DNA from: Candidatus Gastranaerophilales bacterium
Lineage (GTDB): Bacteria; Cyanobacteriota; Vampirovibrionia; Gastranaerophilales; Gastranaerophilaceae
Assembly: GCA_944325315.1 (NCBI GenBank)
Contig: CALVAA010000003.1
Location: 1-64,000 of the forward strand
Direction: 5' to 3'
DNA: 64,000 nucleotides
Position numbers and translations under genes: made by a program. This document shows positions 1-7,111 of this stretch, piece after piece (within the stretch, counting starts at the first letter, position 1; each line of letters begins with the position of its first letter). Under the pieces are notes generated by a model. That model had not been told where the DNA came from and ran no database searches. It saw nothing but the letters and a program-made list of their open reading frames with translations.

Positions 1-50
1 GCAACCATCATCTCAACAAGCGAAAACGCCCATTTGTTCTTAGAATTCAT
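1..50 (-). CDS. Type IV prepilin-like protein, N-terminal fragment
   Basis: Reading leftward from the ATG at 48-50, the first 16 complete codons give MNSKNKWAFSLVEMMV, and the gene then runs off the window. A short basic leader followed by FSLVE at the start of a hydrophobic helix is the class III signal of type IV pilins and pseudopilins. The Glu sits at position +5 after the cleavage site, as the family requires. The residue before the Phe is Ala, not the usual Gly, so processing would be at A/F. A Shine-Dalgarno sequence (AAGGGA) lies just upstream. The class is clear but the specific pilin cannot be told from this stub. Confidence 0.72.
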   Translation of the reverse strand, partial: MNSKNKWAFSLVEMMV

Positions 51-110
51 ATTTTTCCCTTTGTGTTTTATTGTTTATTGTAAAAACCAAGAAATAAAGC
101 CGAAGGAAGT

Positions 111-151
111 ATATTTATAGCATTTAGTTTTTTAACTAATGCTATAAATAT
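111..151. repeat. 14-bp perfect inverted repeat
   Basis: ATATTTATAGCATT at 111-124 is the exact reverse complement of 138-151, with a 13-base loop. It lies upstream of the pilin fragment, so it would be in that gene's leader or be a site for a dimeric regulator. No T-run follows it closely, so a simple terminator is less likely. The remainder of 51-312 is AT-rich with no ORF that I can support. Confidence 0.5.
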
Positions 152-272
152 GCCTTGAGACAGTATTCTTTATTATTTGTGTTTTGTTTGGCATTTGTAA
201 ATATAAATGCTGTTAGTAGCATAATATCATATTTTAAAATGTTTGCAAAAAAGATAGTCTATTTGTTTTAGT

Positions 273-306
273 TTTTGGCCCTGATAGTGTAATATCAGGG
301 CCAAAA
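273..306. terminator. Strong GC-rich hairpin past trpB
   Basis: TTTTGGCCCTGATA and its complement TATCAGGGCCAAAA form a 14-bp stem with a 6-base loop, starting 6 bases past the trpB stop. It is probably the end of the trp transcript. In the trpB direction the downstream side is A-rich. The T-tract (about 309-320) lies on the plus-strand side, so a canonical intrinsic terminator is better formed for plus-strand transcription. Confidence 0.6.
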
Positions 307-312
307 CGTTTT

Positions 313-1500
313 TTATTTTTTAAGATTAAGTATGAAATCTATGTCCTTGTCGCCTCTTCCTGATAAATTTATGAGAATTTTTTGATTTTTATTTTGAATT
401 GAATCCTTTATGGCATAAGCGACTGCGTGCGAACTTTCAAGAGCCGGTATAATCCCTTCTGTTTTTGATAGTTCAAAAAAGGCGCTTAAAGCTTCTTTGT
501 CATCTATGGTTTTATATTTTACTCTTTCAATCTTTTTTAAATAACAGTGTTTAGGACCGACTCCGGGATAATCAAGCCCGCTTGCAATAGAATAAGCATT
601 TAAAATATTGTCTTTATCGTCTTTTAAAAGGAGACATTTGAATCCATGGAGAATTCCTGTTTTTCCGTATGTAAGACTGGCAGCATTTTGTCCCGGTTTA
701 GCGCCTTTTCCTAACGGTTCTATTCCGTATAGCTCTACATTTGAATCGTCCAAAAAAGCGCTAAATATTCCGATTGCATTTGAGCCTCCGCCAACACATG
801 CTATTACCTTGTCCGGTAAAGTTTCTGTCATATCTAAAAATTGTTCTTTTGCTTCTTTTCCTACAATTGATTGAAAATATTCAACAATCATTGGAAAAGG
901 GTGCGGCCCTACAACTGAACCTATAGCGTATAGAGCTGTTTTGTATTCTTTTTTGTATGCTAAAAATGCTTCATCTACAGCTTCTTTTAGGGTTTTAGAA
1001 CCGCTTTTTGCGCTTATAATATTTGCTCCTAAGATTTTCATTTTTTTTACATTGGGCTTTTCTTTTTCTATGTCTTTTTCACCCATATAAATATCGCACT
1101 CAAGTCCCAATAATGCTGCAGCTGTTGCAGTTGCAACACCGTGTTGACCTGCGCCTGTTTCTGCTATAATTTTCTTTTTGCCCATGGATTTTGCTAAAAG
1201 CGCTTCTCCTATGCAATGATTAATTTTATGTGCGCCTGTGTGATTTAAATCTTCTCTTTTTAAATAAATTTCGCTTCCATATTTTTTTGAAAGGTTTTTT
1301 GCAAAATAAATGGGGCTTGGTCTTCCTACATAGTGTTTTAAAAGATATTCGTATTCTTTTTTAAAATTATTATCATCTTTGAGTTTTAAAAAAGCATCCG
1401 TAATTTTATCAAATTCGTATTTTAGCTCATCCGGCAAGAATTGTCCTCCAAATTCACCATAAAAACCTTTATTGTCAGGCATTGTTATAACATTATTCAT
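313..1500 (-). CDS. trpB: Tryptophan synthase beta chain
   Basis: Condenses indole with L-serine to L-tryptophan using PLP. The 395-residue length is normal. The PLP lysine is Lys92 in the GAHKIN motif, followed by [11 protein letters not shown], and a CVGGGSNA glycine loop binds the PLP phosphate. This is the TrpB1 type. It overlaps the end of trpR by 8 bases, so the two are co-transcribed and probably translationally coupled. No trpA or other trp gene lies next to it: the next feature downstream is a hairpin and then an unrelated prepilin gene. That arrangement suggests use of free indole rather than channelling from TrpA, but a trpA elsewhere in the genome cannot be excluded. Confidence 0.95.
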   Translation of the reverse strand: MNNVITMPDNKGFYGEFGGQFLPDELKYEFDKITDAFLKLKDDNNFKKEYEYLLKHYVGRPSPIYFAKNLSKKYGSEIYLKREDLNHTGAHKINHCIGEALLAKSMGKKKIIAETGAGQHGVATATAAALLGLECDIYMGEKDIEKEKPNVKKMKILGANIISAKSGSKTLKEAVDEAFLAYKKEYKTALYAIGSVVGPHPFPMIVEYFQSIVGKEAKEQFLDMTETLPDKVIACVGGGSNAIGIFSAFLDDSNVELYGIEPLGKGAKPGQNAASLTYGKTGILHGFKCLLLKDDKDNILNAYSIASGLDYPGVGPKHCYLKKIERVKYKTIDDKEALSAFFELSKTEGIIPALESSHAVAYAIKDSIQNKNQKILINLSGRGDKDIDFILNLKK

Positions 1501-1783
1501 TTTTTTCTCCTTTTAAATATTTGGCTGATATTCCGTTTTTGTTTTTGAGGATTTTTGCTCCCCTTGTAATCTTGCAAAGGCTTACATTTAACTCGCCCGC
1601 TATTTCTCTTTGGGTTTTACCTTTGCTTAAAAGGGTCAAAATTCGCCATCGCTTGGATAGATCTATAAGTTCCGAATCAGTCAATATTTCAAGTAAAAAA
1701 TTTGATATTTCATTTTTATCCAGTCCCTCAAGGAGTATTGAAATTTCTTTCAAGATCTGTATTTTTTCATTGTTTCTATTCAT
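1493..1783 (-). CDS. trpR: Trp repressor (TrpR family)
   Basis: A 96-residue all-helical DNA-binding protein of the TrpR/YerC superfamily. The helix-turn-helix region (about residues 54-80) reads [20 protein letters not shown], matching the TITRG recognition helix of enterobacterial TrpR, and an RWR segment upstream corresponds to the tryptophan pocket. It is the first gene of a trpR-trpB operon. No ribosome-binding site precedes the ATG. Instead a TTGACA-N17-TATTTT promoter ends 6 bases before the ATG, which lies inside a 20-bp palindrome. The arrangement implies tryptophan-dependent autorepression and a leaderless or nearly leaderless mRNA. YerC-like function is the alternative, but the trpB neighbour favours TrpR. 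Confidence 0.88.
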   Translation of the reverse strand: MNRNNEKIQILKEISILLEGLDKNEISNFLLEILTDSELIDLSKRWRILTLLSKGKTQREIAGELNVSLCKITRGAKILKNKNGISAKYLKGEKNE

Positions 1784-1790
1784 AGAAACA
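1771..1790. promoter_or_regulatory. Candidate TrpR operator 1, overlapping the trpR start codon
   Basis: TGTTTCTATTCATAGAAACA is a 20-bp inverted repeat with 9-bp arms (TGTTTCTAT/ATAGAAACA). The trpR initiation codon is in its centre (1781-1783), and one arm encodes residues 2-4 of TrpR. A near-identical copy lies 36 bp away. Assignment to TrpR is inference from position. Confidence 0.75.
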
Positions 1791-1818
1791 AAATAACTTA
1801 AAAAAATGTTTCTGTCAA
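1790..1818 (-). promoter_or_regulatory. trpRB promoter (TTGACA-N17-TATTTT)
   Basis: On the minus strand a perfect -35 TTGACA (1813-1818) is separated by exactly 17 bases from TATTTT (1790-1795). Six bases then precede the trpR ATG, so transcription should start at or within a base or two of that ATG. The -35 lies inside the upstream palindrome and the -10 abuts the downstream one, so both core elements would be covered by bound repressor. Confidence 0.8.
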
Positions 1819-1826
1819 TAGAAACA
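1807..1826. promoter_or_regulatory. Candidate TrpR operator 2, overlapping the -35
   Basis: TGTTTCTGTCAATAGAAACA has perfect 7-bp arms (TGTTTCT/AGAAACA) and matches operator 1 at 17 of 20 positions. It contains the -35 box. Centre-to-centre spacing from operator 1 is 36 bp, between three and four helical turns. Confidence 0.72.
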
Positions 1827-1901
1827 AGGATTATTTTTTAAAGAGGTTTGATTGATTGGTTATACTAAAAAGCTTAAGCGCTGCCTTTATTTTGATTAAC
1901 G

Positions 1902-1934
1902 TTGTTAAGATCCAAAAACAAGTTCATAATGACA
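1902..1934 (+). repeat. Short dispersed palindromic repeat, copy A
   Basis: A 33-bp unit containing AGATCCAAAAACAAGTTCAT and ending in AATGACA. It is identical over all 33 bases to copy B at 2064-2096 and related to the inverted copy at 1968-1996. The layout (AGAYCC...TTCA...TGACA) resembles a small REP-like element seen in many bacterial genomes. It lies in the noncoding gap 1827-2250, which contains no credible ORF. Confidence 0.7.
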
Positions 1935-1967
1935 TTTGATAGTTTTTTCGGCTGATTCACTTTACTC

Positions 1968-1996
1968 TGTCACCCTGAATTTATTTCAGGGTCTTA
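1968..1996 (-). repeat. Short dispersed palindromic repeat, inverted copy C
   Basis: TGTCACCCTGAATTTATTTC continuing to AGGGTCTTA. Its arms ACCCTGAA (1972-1979) and TTCAGGGT (1985-1992) form a perfect 8-bp hairpin. Read on the minus strand it gives AGACCCTGAAATAAATTCAG, aligning with copies A and B, so it is the same element in opposite orientation with a better-preserved stem. Confidence 0.68.
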
Positions 1997-2063
1997 CAAA
2001 GTATAAGATAAATGATTTCATTTTATACTTTAATAGTGTTTAGTTTCTTTCTATCAATTATCA

Positions 2064-2096
2064 TTGTTAAGATCCAAAAACAAGTTCATAATGACA
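2064..2096 (+). repeat. Short dispersed palindromic repeat, copy B
   Basis: Identical over 33 bases to 1902-1934. The forward-inverted-forward arrangement of the three copies within 195 bp could fold into a larger cruciform or RNA structure. No transposase or coding sequence accompanies them. Confidence 0.7.
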
Positions 2097-2222
2097 GCGT
2101 TTAATTATATTTTTCCGACTAAAGTTGCTAAGATGCTGAAATGCACGCTTATAGAGAGATTTTTAACTCATTAAATACTCTTTAAATTCCGGGAACTTCT
2201 ATACAAATAAATCCTTAACTTT

Positions 2223-2244
2223 AAAAGCCTCAATTGAGGCTTTT
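2223..2244 (-). terminator. Terminator for the CoA-enzyme activase gene
   Basis: A perfect 22-bp palindrome, AAAAGCCTCAATTGAGGCTTTT, lies 6 bases past the activase stop at 2251. An A/T-tract on each side means it could work in both directions. Confidence 0.75.
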
Positions 2245-2250
2245 AAAAAA

Positions 2251-3261
2251 TTAATTTATGTCCCATCTTCCGCATGTGCCGCCCCAGCGGGCAATGATGT
2301 TACCTTTTATATCCGTTATCTTTTTAATTTCGTCTCTGTTTTGCTCTTCCTTGCCTTCTAAAATTGTAATTACTTCGCAATTATTGGAACAGCCCGTACA
2401 GTTACAGGTGATTGAGTGGAATTCTAAGTCTTTTATTGTCCATCCTTTGAATTTTGTTTTTTGATTTGTAAATTGATGGTTTTCCATAGCAAGCATTGCA
2501 GCGCCTATTGCACCCATTGTTTGATGATGATTTGGAACGATAATTTCATGACCCAATTCTTCTTCAAAAGCTTTTACCATGCCTTTATTTGTTGCAACAC
2601 CACCTTGAAAAGAGATTTTCGGAAGCAAATCTTTTCCGAGTGCAAGGTTGGAAATGTAGTTTCTAACGAGCGCTTGGCATAAGCCATAGAGCAAATCTTC
2701 AACAGCATAGCCCAGTTGTTGTTTATGGATTAAATCGGATTCGGCAAAAACGCCGCATCTTCCGGCAATTCTGGCAGGAGACTTAGATTTAAGTGCTATA
2801 TCTCCAAAATCTTTAATATCCACATTTAATCTTTGCGCCTGGTGGTCTAAAAAGCTCCCTGTACCCGCTGCACAGACAGTGTTCATTGCAAAATCCGTAA
2901 CTATCCCGTCCCTTAAAATGATTATTTTTGAATCCTGTCCGCCAATTTCCAGAATAGTTTGGACACCTTCAATGGCGTTGGAAGCAGCAACAGCGTGCGC
3001 CGTAATTTCGTTTTTTATAACATCAGCCCCAATTAAAGCCCCCGCAAGGTTTCTTCCGGAGCCTGTTGTGCCCGTAGATAAAACCTCGTATTCTTTGCCG
3101 TTACTTTGAAGTAATAAATTGTCCAAACATTTTTGAACGGCCATTACAGGCTGCCCTGCTGTTCTTGTCATGTAACTGTCTACATAATTTCCGTTTTCAT
3201 CAACCAGAGCTATTTTTGTAGTAACGGAACCTACATCTATTCCTAAGTAAACTTTCATCAT
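2251..3261 (-). CDS. CoA-substrate-specific enzyme activase (HgdC/BcrA/BadF family)
   Basis: An ASKHA-fold ATPase that injects an electron into 2-hydroxyacyl-CoA dehydratase-type enzymes through a bridging [4Fe-4S] cluster. With the start at 3261 it has 336 residues. Visible are GIDVGSVTTK (phosphate 1), GGQDSK (phosphate 2), the bridging cysteines Cys130 (NTVCAAGTG) and Cys169 (GRCGVFAESD), and the adenosine-side GGVATN. An extra C-terminal cysteine group (286, 288, 291, 295) with Cys330 may hold another metal centre. A longer reading frame to 3450 runs into the divergent gene and is rejected. No dehydratase subunit is nearby, so this looks like a solitary activase whose client is unknown. 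Confidence 0.88.
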   Translation of the reverse strand: MMKVYLGIDVGSVTTKIALVDENGNYVDSYMTRTAGQPVMAVQKCLDNLLLQSNGKEYEVLSTGTTGSGRNLAGALIGADVIKNEITAHAVAASNAIEGVQTILEIGGQDSKIIILRDGIVTDFAMNTVCAAGTGSFLDHQAQRLNVDIKDFGDIALKSKSPARIAGRCGVFAESDLIHKQQLGYAVEDLLYGLCQALVRNYISNLALGKDLLPKISFQGGVATNKGMVKAFEEELGHEIIVPNHHQTMGAIGAAMLAMENHQFTNQKTKFKGWTIKDLEFHSITCNCTGCSNNCEVITILEGKEEQNRDEIKKITDIKGNIIARWGGTCGRWDIN

Positions 3262-3312
3262 GTCTTTAAAATAGCACAAAAATATATTTTTAAAAGATTT
3301 TAATATTTTTGA

Positions 3313-3318
3313 TATAAT
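3313..3318 (+). promoter_or_regulatory. Extended -10 (TGA-TATAAT), leaderless start
   Basis: TATAAT is preceded by TGA and followed by exactly 6 bases before the ATG at 3325. There is no Shine-Dalgarno sequence. Transcription is predicted to begin at the ATG. Confidence 0.72.
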
Positions 3319-3324
3319 CAATAT

Positions 3325-4701
3325 ATGAAAAAAACAGAGATTAAATTTGGCACTGACGGCTTTAGAGGTATAATTGCAAAGGATTTTACCTTTGAGACTG
3401 CAGAAAGAATAACAAAGGCAATCAGTCTTTATATAAGGAATCTTAATCAAAAAAAGAACACTATAATTGTAGGGTATGACCCAAGATTTATGGCAAAGGA
3501 TTTTGCAAAGTTTTGTGCTGAAATTTTAAAAGACTGTGGTTTTAATGTGGTTCTTTCATCAAAAGTTGTTCCGACTCCGATTGTGGCTTATTGTGCAAAA
3601 CATTATCCGGATTCAATCGGAGCTGTTATGCTTACAGCTTCGCATAATCCTAAAGAATATCAGGGAATTAAATTTATTCCAAACTACGGAGGTCCTGCCG
3701 AAAAAGAAATAACAGATGAAATATTAAAATATTTAGATAAGGATATTTTAAAGCAAAACACAGGAAAGATTACGGAGAAAGATTTAGAAAACGACTATTT
3801 TTCCCATCTTGAAAGAATAATTGATTTTGAAGCAATTAAAAAAAATCCTCCAAAAATAATTTATGACGGACTTTATTCTGCTTCCATAGGTTACTTTGAC
3901 TGTCTTTTAAAAAAACACAATATTCCTTTTGAAGGATATAGGCTGTACCATGACCCTGACTTTGGCGGTGGTTTACCTGAGCCTAAAGATAAATTTATTA
4001 AATATAGAAAAAAAGGTTTTATTACTCTTGCAAACGATGGCGATGCGGACAGATTCGGCGTTATAGATGAAGAAGGAAACTATATCAGCCCGAATATTAT
4101 TCTGGCATTGCTTTTAAAGTATTTGGTTTTAAAAGGTAAAAAAGGAAAAATGATAAAAACAACAGGAGTATCTAATATTGTTGATATAGTTTCAAAGAAA
4201 CTAAACGTTGAAACTATTACAACTCCTGTCGGATTTAAATGGCTTTCAAGTGAAATGAGAAAAAATGAGACAATTTTAGCCGGAGAAGATTCTGGAGGCC
4301 TTTCAGTCGGCGAACATATTCCTGAAAAAGATGGTTTGTTTGCAAACTTTTTAATTCTTGAAATGCTTGCAAAAGAGAATAAACAGTTAAGCATTTTAGC
4401 AAAAGAAATTAAAGAATACGCAGGATGCGAGTTTTTTGCAGACAGAATTGATATTAAAGCGGAGAATGATACAAAAGCTAATCTTTTGGAAGAAAAATTT
4501 AATCAATATACAAAAATTGCGAATTTTGATATCAAAGAAAAACTGACAATAGATGGTTTAAAACTCTTTTTGGAAGATGGTTTGACATCTCTTTTAATAA
4601 GAAAAAGTGGCACAGAACCTCTTTTGCGTTTTTATATAGAATCTTGCAATAAAGAAAAACTTGAAAAAATTAAAAGTTTTGTAATTGATAATGTAAATTA
4701 A
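3325..4701 (+). CDS. Phosphoglucomutase/phosphomannomutase-family phosphohexomutase
   Basis: Interconverts hexose 1- and 6-phosphates through a phosphoserine intermediate. The 458 residues contain all four family loops: TASHNP (active Ser106), the metal-binding DGDADR (238-243), the sugar-binding GEDSGG (320-325) and the phosphate-binding RKSGTEP (426-432). The sugar loop is GEDSGG rather than GEMSG, favouring glucose/mannose over GlcN substrates, so PGM or PMM is likelier than GlmM. It fits the glucan genes GH57 and GH77 in the window. Its stop codon overlaps that of the convergent HDOD gene by four bases (TTAA). Confidence 0.9.
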   Translation: MKKTEIKFGTDGFRGIIAKDFTFETAERITKAISLYIRNLNQKKNTIIVGYDPRFMAKDFAKFCAEILKDCGFNVVLSSKVVPTPIVAYCAKHYPDSIGAVMLTASHNPKEYQGIKFIPNYGGPAEKEITDEILKYLDKDILKQNTGKITEKDLENDYFSHLERIIDFEAIKKNPPKIIYDGLYSASIGYFDCLLKKHNIPFEGYRLYHDPDFGGGLPEPKDKFIKYRKKGFITLANDGDADRFGVIDEEGNYISPNIILALLLKYLVLKGKKGKMIKTTGVSNIVDIVSKKLNVETITTPVGFKWLSSEMRKNETILAGEDSGGLSVGEHIPEKDGLFANFLILEMLAKENKQLSILAKEIKEYAGCEFFADRIDIKAENDTKANLLEEKFNQYTKIANFDIKEKLTIDGLKLFLEDGLTSLLIRKSGTEPLLRFYIESCNKEKLEKIKSFVIDNVN

Positions 4702-5522
4702 GGAGACATCATTTCTTTTAAAAATATTGATGCTTTGGCTAAAATTGTCTCTCTTAGTGCTATAGGGTCGTTTATTGAAAATTCTAACTTGTTCATAACT
4801 TTTGGACTTAATATTGGAGTCGGAACATTGTTTTGTACGAGCCTGTCTGCACAATAAATTACTCCGCATACAGTAGGAAGCGAACTTTGAGCAGGGTCAT
4901 GGTGATACCTTATGCAGTTTGTAAGTATTACGGGCAATTGCCATTTTTTAGATATCAAAGCCCCTAAAACGCAATGGTTAGTGCCGAATTGTGCATCTTC
5001 AACTTCAATTAAATCTACATTTCCCTGAGAGGCCAGATATCTTACTTTTGAATATTTTAAAGGGTTTTTGGTATTTAAAAGAATTTTTCCGATATCGTGT
5101 AAAAACCCTATTACAAAAGCATCGTCAGGATTAATTACTTTGTATTCTTTTGCCAAAATTTCTGATGCAACAGCACATTTTATGGAATGCTCCCACAATT
5201 CCCTGCTGCCTTGGGCTGTCATCATTTGCTTTAAAGCAAGACTCATGATAATATTTTTGGCTTTCATCATCCCCAAAACAACAAGAGCCTTGTTTATTGA
5301 GGTAATTTGTTGCCTGAAACCATAGAAAGCAGAATTCACAAGACTTAATGTCTTTGTTGAAATGGCTTGGTCTATTTGCATAATTTTTGCAAGTTCAGCT
5401 ATGCCTGTTGTCGGGTTTTTAATAACGCTCAGCGCCTTAACCATTACATTTGGCATGGGGGGAATATCTTTGAATTCCGCCACTACTTGTTGTGGATCTA
5501 ATTTATTATTGTTATTCATCAT
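4698..5522 (-). CDS. HDOD-domain signalling protein
   Basis: A 274-residue protein consisting of one HDOD domain, an HD-related fold used in chemotaxis, cyclic-nucleotide and stress signalling. The N-terminal LPPMPNV-like segment, the LVNSAFYGF motif and the later FLHDIGKILL helix are characteristic. It ends a six-gene operon, 7 bases after ftsX, linking it to cell division and envelope genes by transcription. Either of two adjacent ATGs (5522 or 5519) could be used. No output domain is present, so it probably acts by protein-protein contact. Confidence 0.85.
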   Translation of the reverse strand: MMNNNNKLDPQQVVAEFKDIPPMPNVMVKALSVIKNPTTGIAELAKIMQIDQAISTKTLSLVNSAFYGFRQQITSINKALVVLGMMKAKNIIMSLALKQMMTAQGSRELWEHSIKCAVASEILAKEYKVINPDDAFVIGFLHDIGKILLNTKNPLKYSKVRYLASQGNVDLIEVEDAQFGTNHCVLGALISKKWQLPVILTNCIRYHHDPAQSSLPTVCGVIYCADRLVQNNVPTPILSPKVMNKLEFSINDPIALRETILAKASIFLKEMMSP

Positions 5523-5529
5523 ACTTATT

Positions 5530-6444
5530 CTATACCTGTAAATGTTTTTTTATGCTCAGAAAACTTCCGATTGAGCCAAATGCGACTCCTAATGTTAATA
5601 TACTAAATAGTACAGTAAACTGTGCTAAAGGGTCAATCGGAATCATAAAAAATTGATTTATTTTTATGATATATCCCTGTACTACATCAATAGGAACTAT
5701 TGCAACCAATGCGCCCAAAAAGCCGTATATTGCTCCTTGCAATACAAGAGGAGTTTTGATGTACCAGTTTGAAACCCCCATTAAACGCATGATTTCTATT
5801 TCCTCTTTTCTTGATTGAATTACAAGTTCAATTGTGTTATTTATTATTGCTATTGTTAAAATGCACACTATTACAACAAACACAAGGGTTGCAGTATTGA
5901 TTATTGTGTTAATCATTTCAAATTTTTGCACTAAATCTTTGGCATAACTTGTGTCATTGACGCCTTCTATCTTTTTTAAATCCGCCATGACGGAAGAAAT
6001 GTACTTTGTGTCATCAAGCTTAACATGGAGTGTATCCGGTAAGGGGTTTGAAATATCCGGTACGTCAATTTCTTTTTTTAATTGTATCCAGGAATCTGTT
6101 TTGGATATGAAAGAAACTTTTTGAACATGTTCAAGAGAGCGGACTTTTTCAATTGTGGAATTAACATCGGCATCTTGAGACAAATAAGCACTTACTTCAA
6201 GGGCTGAGCCCATAGATTTTACGAAAGAATTAACGGCAAGTGTAACCCTAAAGACAGAACCAAAAATTGTTAAAATTGCGGCAATTGTTGTAATAATCGC
6301 AATATTAACAAGACCTGTTTGGGCTATACCTTTTATGGTTTCCATAATTATTCTGTATGTTATTCTAAATTCGGATAACCAGTCTTTAGGAATTCTTGAT
6401 TTTACCTTTTGTTTTAAATTTTGATTTTTATACTTTTTAGTCAT
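5530..6444 (-). CDS. ftsX: Cell division protein FtsX
   Basis: Membrane partner of FtsE. The complex controls septal peptidoglycan hydrolases. The 304 residues have the expected topology: a cytoplasmic N-terminus, one membrane helix (about 45-70), an extracytoplasmic loop (about 80-170), then three helices (about 180-205, 230-250 and 270-290). The conserved cytoplasmic segment IQSRKEEIEIMRLMGVSNWYI is that of FtsX permeases. It overlaps ftsE by 8 bases. The basic 30-residue N-terminal extension is longer than in many FtsX proteins. Confidence 0.93.
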   Translation of the reverse strand: MTKKYKNQNLKQKVKSRIPKDWLSEFRITYRIIMETIKGIAQTGLVNIAIITTIAAILTIFGSVFRVTLAVNSFVKSMGSALEVSAYLSQDADVNSTIEKVRSLEHVQKVSFISKTDSWIQLKKEIDVPDISNPLPDTLHVKLDDTKYISSVMADLKKIEGVNDTSYAKDLVQKFEMINTIINTATLVFVVIVCILTIAIINNTIELVIQSRKEEIEIMRLMGVSNWYIKTPLVLQGAIYGFLGALVAIVPIDVVQGYIIKINQFFMIPIDPLAQFTVLFSILTLGVAFGSIGSFLSIKKHLQV

Positions 6445-7111
6445 AAGTTCCTGCTTGTATGTCTCTCACAACTTGTCCGTGGTCAAGAGTAACTACTCTT
6501 TTTCTAAAATAGTTAACCATAGCCTGATCATGTGTTGAAACAAGGATGGTAATTCCTCTTTGGTTAACCTGTTCTAAAATTTGCATAACTTCAAGTGAGT
6601 TTTTAGGGTCTAAATTTCCGGTAGGTTCATCTGCTATCAAAAGCGGTGGCCCGTTTACAATTGCTCTTGCAATTGATACTCTTTGCTGCTCTCCGCCTGA
6701 CAGTTCGCAGGGTTTTGAGCGGTATTTATCTTCCAGGCCTACAACTTTTAAGGCCCCCATTACACGAGATTCTATTTCTCTTGAAGAAATTCCCATTGTT
6801 CTTATAACATAAGCAATATTATCATAAACCGAATGATTCTGAAGGAGTTTGTAATCTTGAAAAACAATTCCCATGCATCTTCTCAAACTCGGGATTTTAT
6901 TTGGAGAAAGATTTCCTATATCAATCCCTGCCACATAAACATTTCCTCGTGTGGGTCTTTCTTCAAGGTATAACATTTTCATTAATGTAGATTTACCTGC
7001 GCCTGATGAACCTACAAGAAAAACAAATTCGCCGGGCTGAATATGTAAGTTTATCCCCCTTAGGGCGTATTTATTTTTGTATTGTTTTACTAAGTCTCTA
7101 ACTACTATCAT
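6437..7111 (-). CDS. ftsE: Cell division ATP-binding protein FtsE
   Basis: ABC-type ATPase of the FtsEX complex, 224 residues. Walker A is GSSGAGKST (about 34-42), the signature is LSGGEQQR, Walker B is LLIADEPTGNLDP and the switch histidine is in STHDQAM. The opening DLVKQYKNKYALRGINL is typical of FtsE. Its start overlaps the stop of the transketolase C-half by 4 bases (ATGA), and its end overlaps ftsX, giving tight coupling. Confidence 0.95.
   Translation of the reverse strand: MIVVRDLVKQYKNKYALRGINLHIQPGEFVFLVGSSGAGKSTLMKMLYLEERPTRGNVYVAGIDIGNLSPNKIPSLRRCMGIVFQDYKLLQNHSVYDNIAYVIRTMGISSREIESRVMGALKVVGLEDKYRSKPCELSGGEQQRVSIARAIVNGPPLLIADEPTGNLDPKNSLEVMQILEQVNQRGITILVSTHDQAMVNYFRKRVVTLDHGQVVRDIQAGTYD

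Noticed and set aside
608-874. Antisense ORF over trpB, and the many similar shadow frames elsewhere
   Set aside because: These lie opposite well-identified genes, lack ribosome-binding sites and show no recognisable domains.
3262-3450. N-terminal extension of the activase gene to 3450
   Set aside because: It runs across the promoter and into the divergent phosphohexomutase gene and adds no family sequence; family similarity starts at the MMKVYLG codons.
4698-4701. TTAA overlap of convergent stop codons as a functional signal (also at 39159-39162)
   Set aside because: Convergent stops sharing TTAA arise readily in a compact AT-rich genome; no signal is implied.
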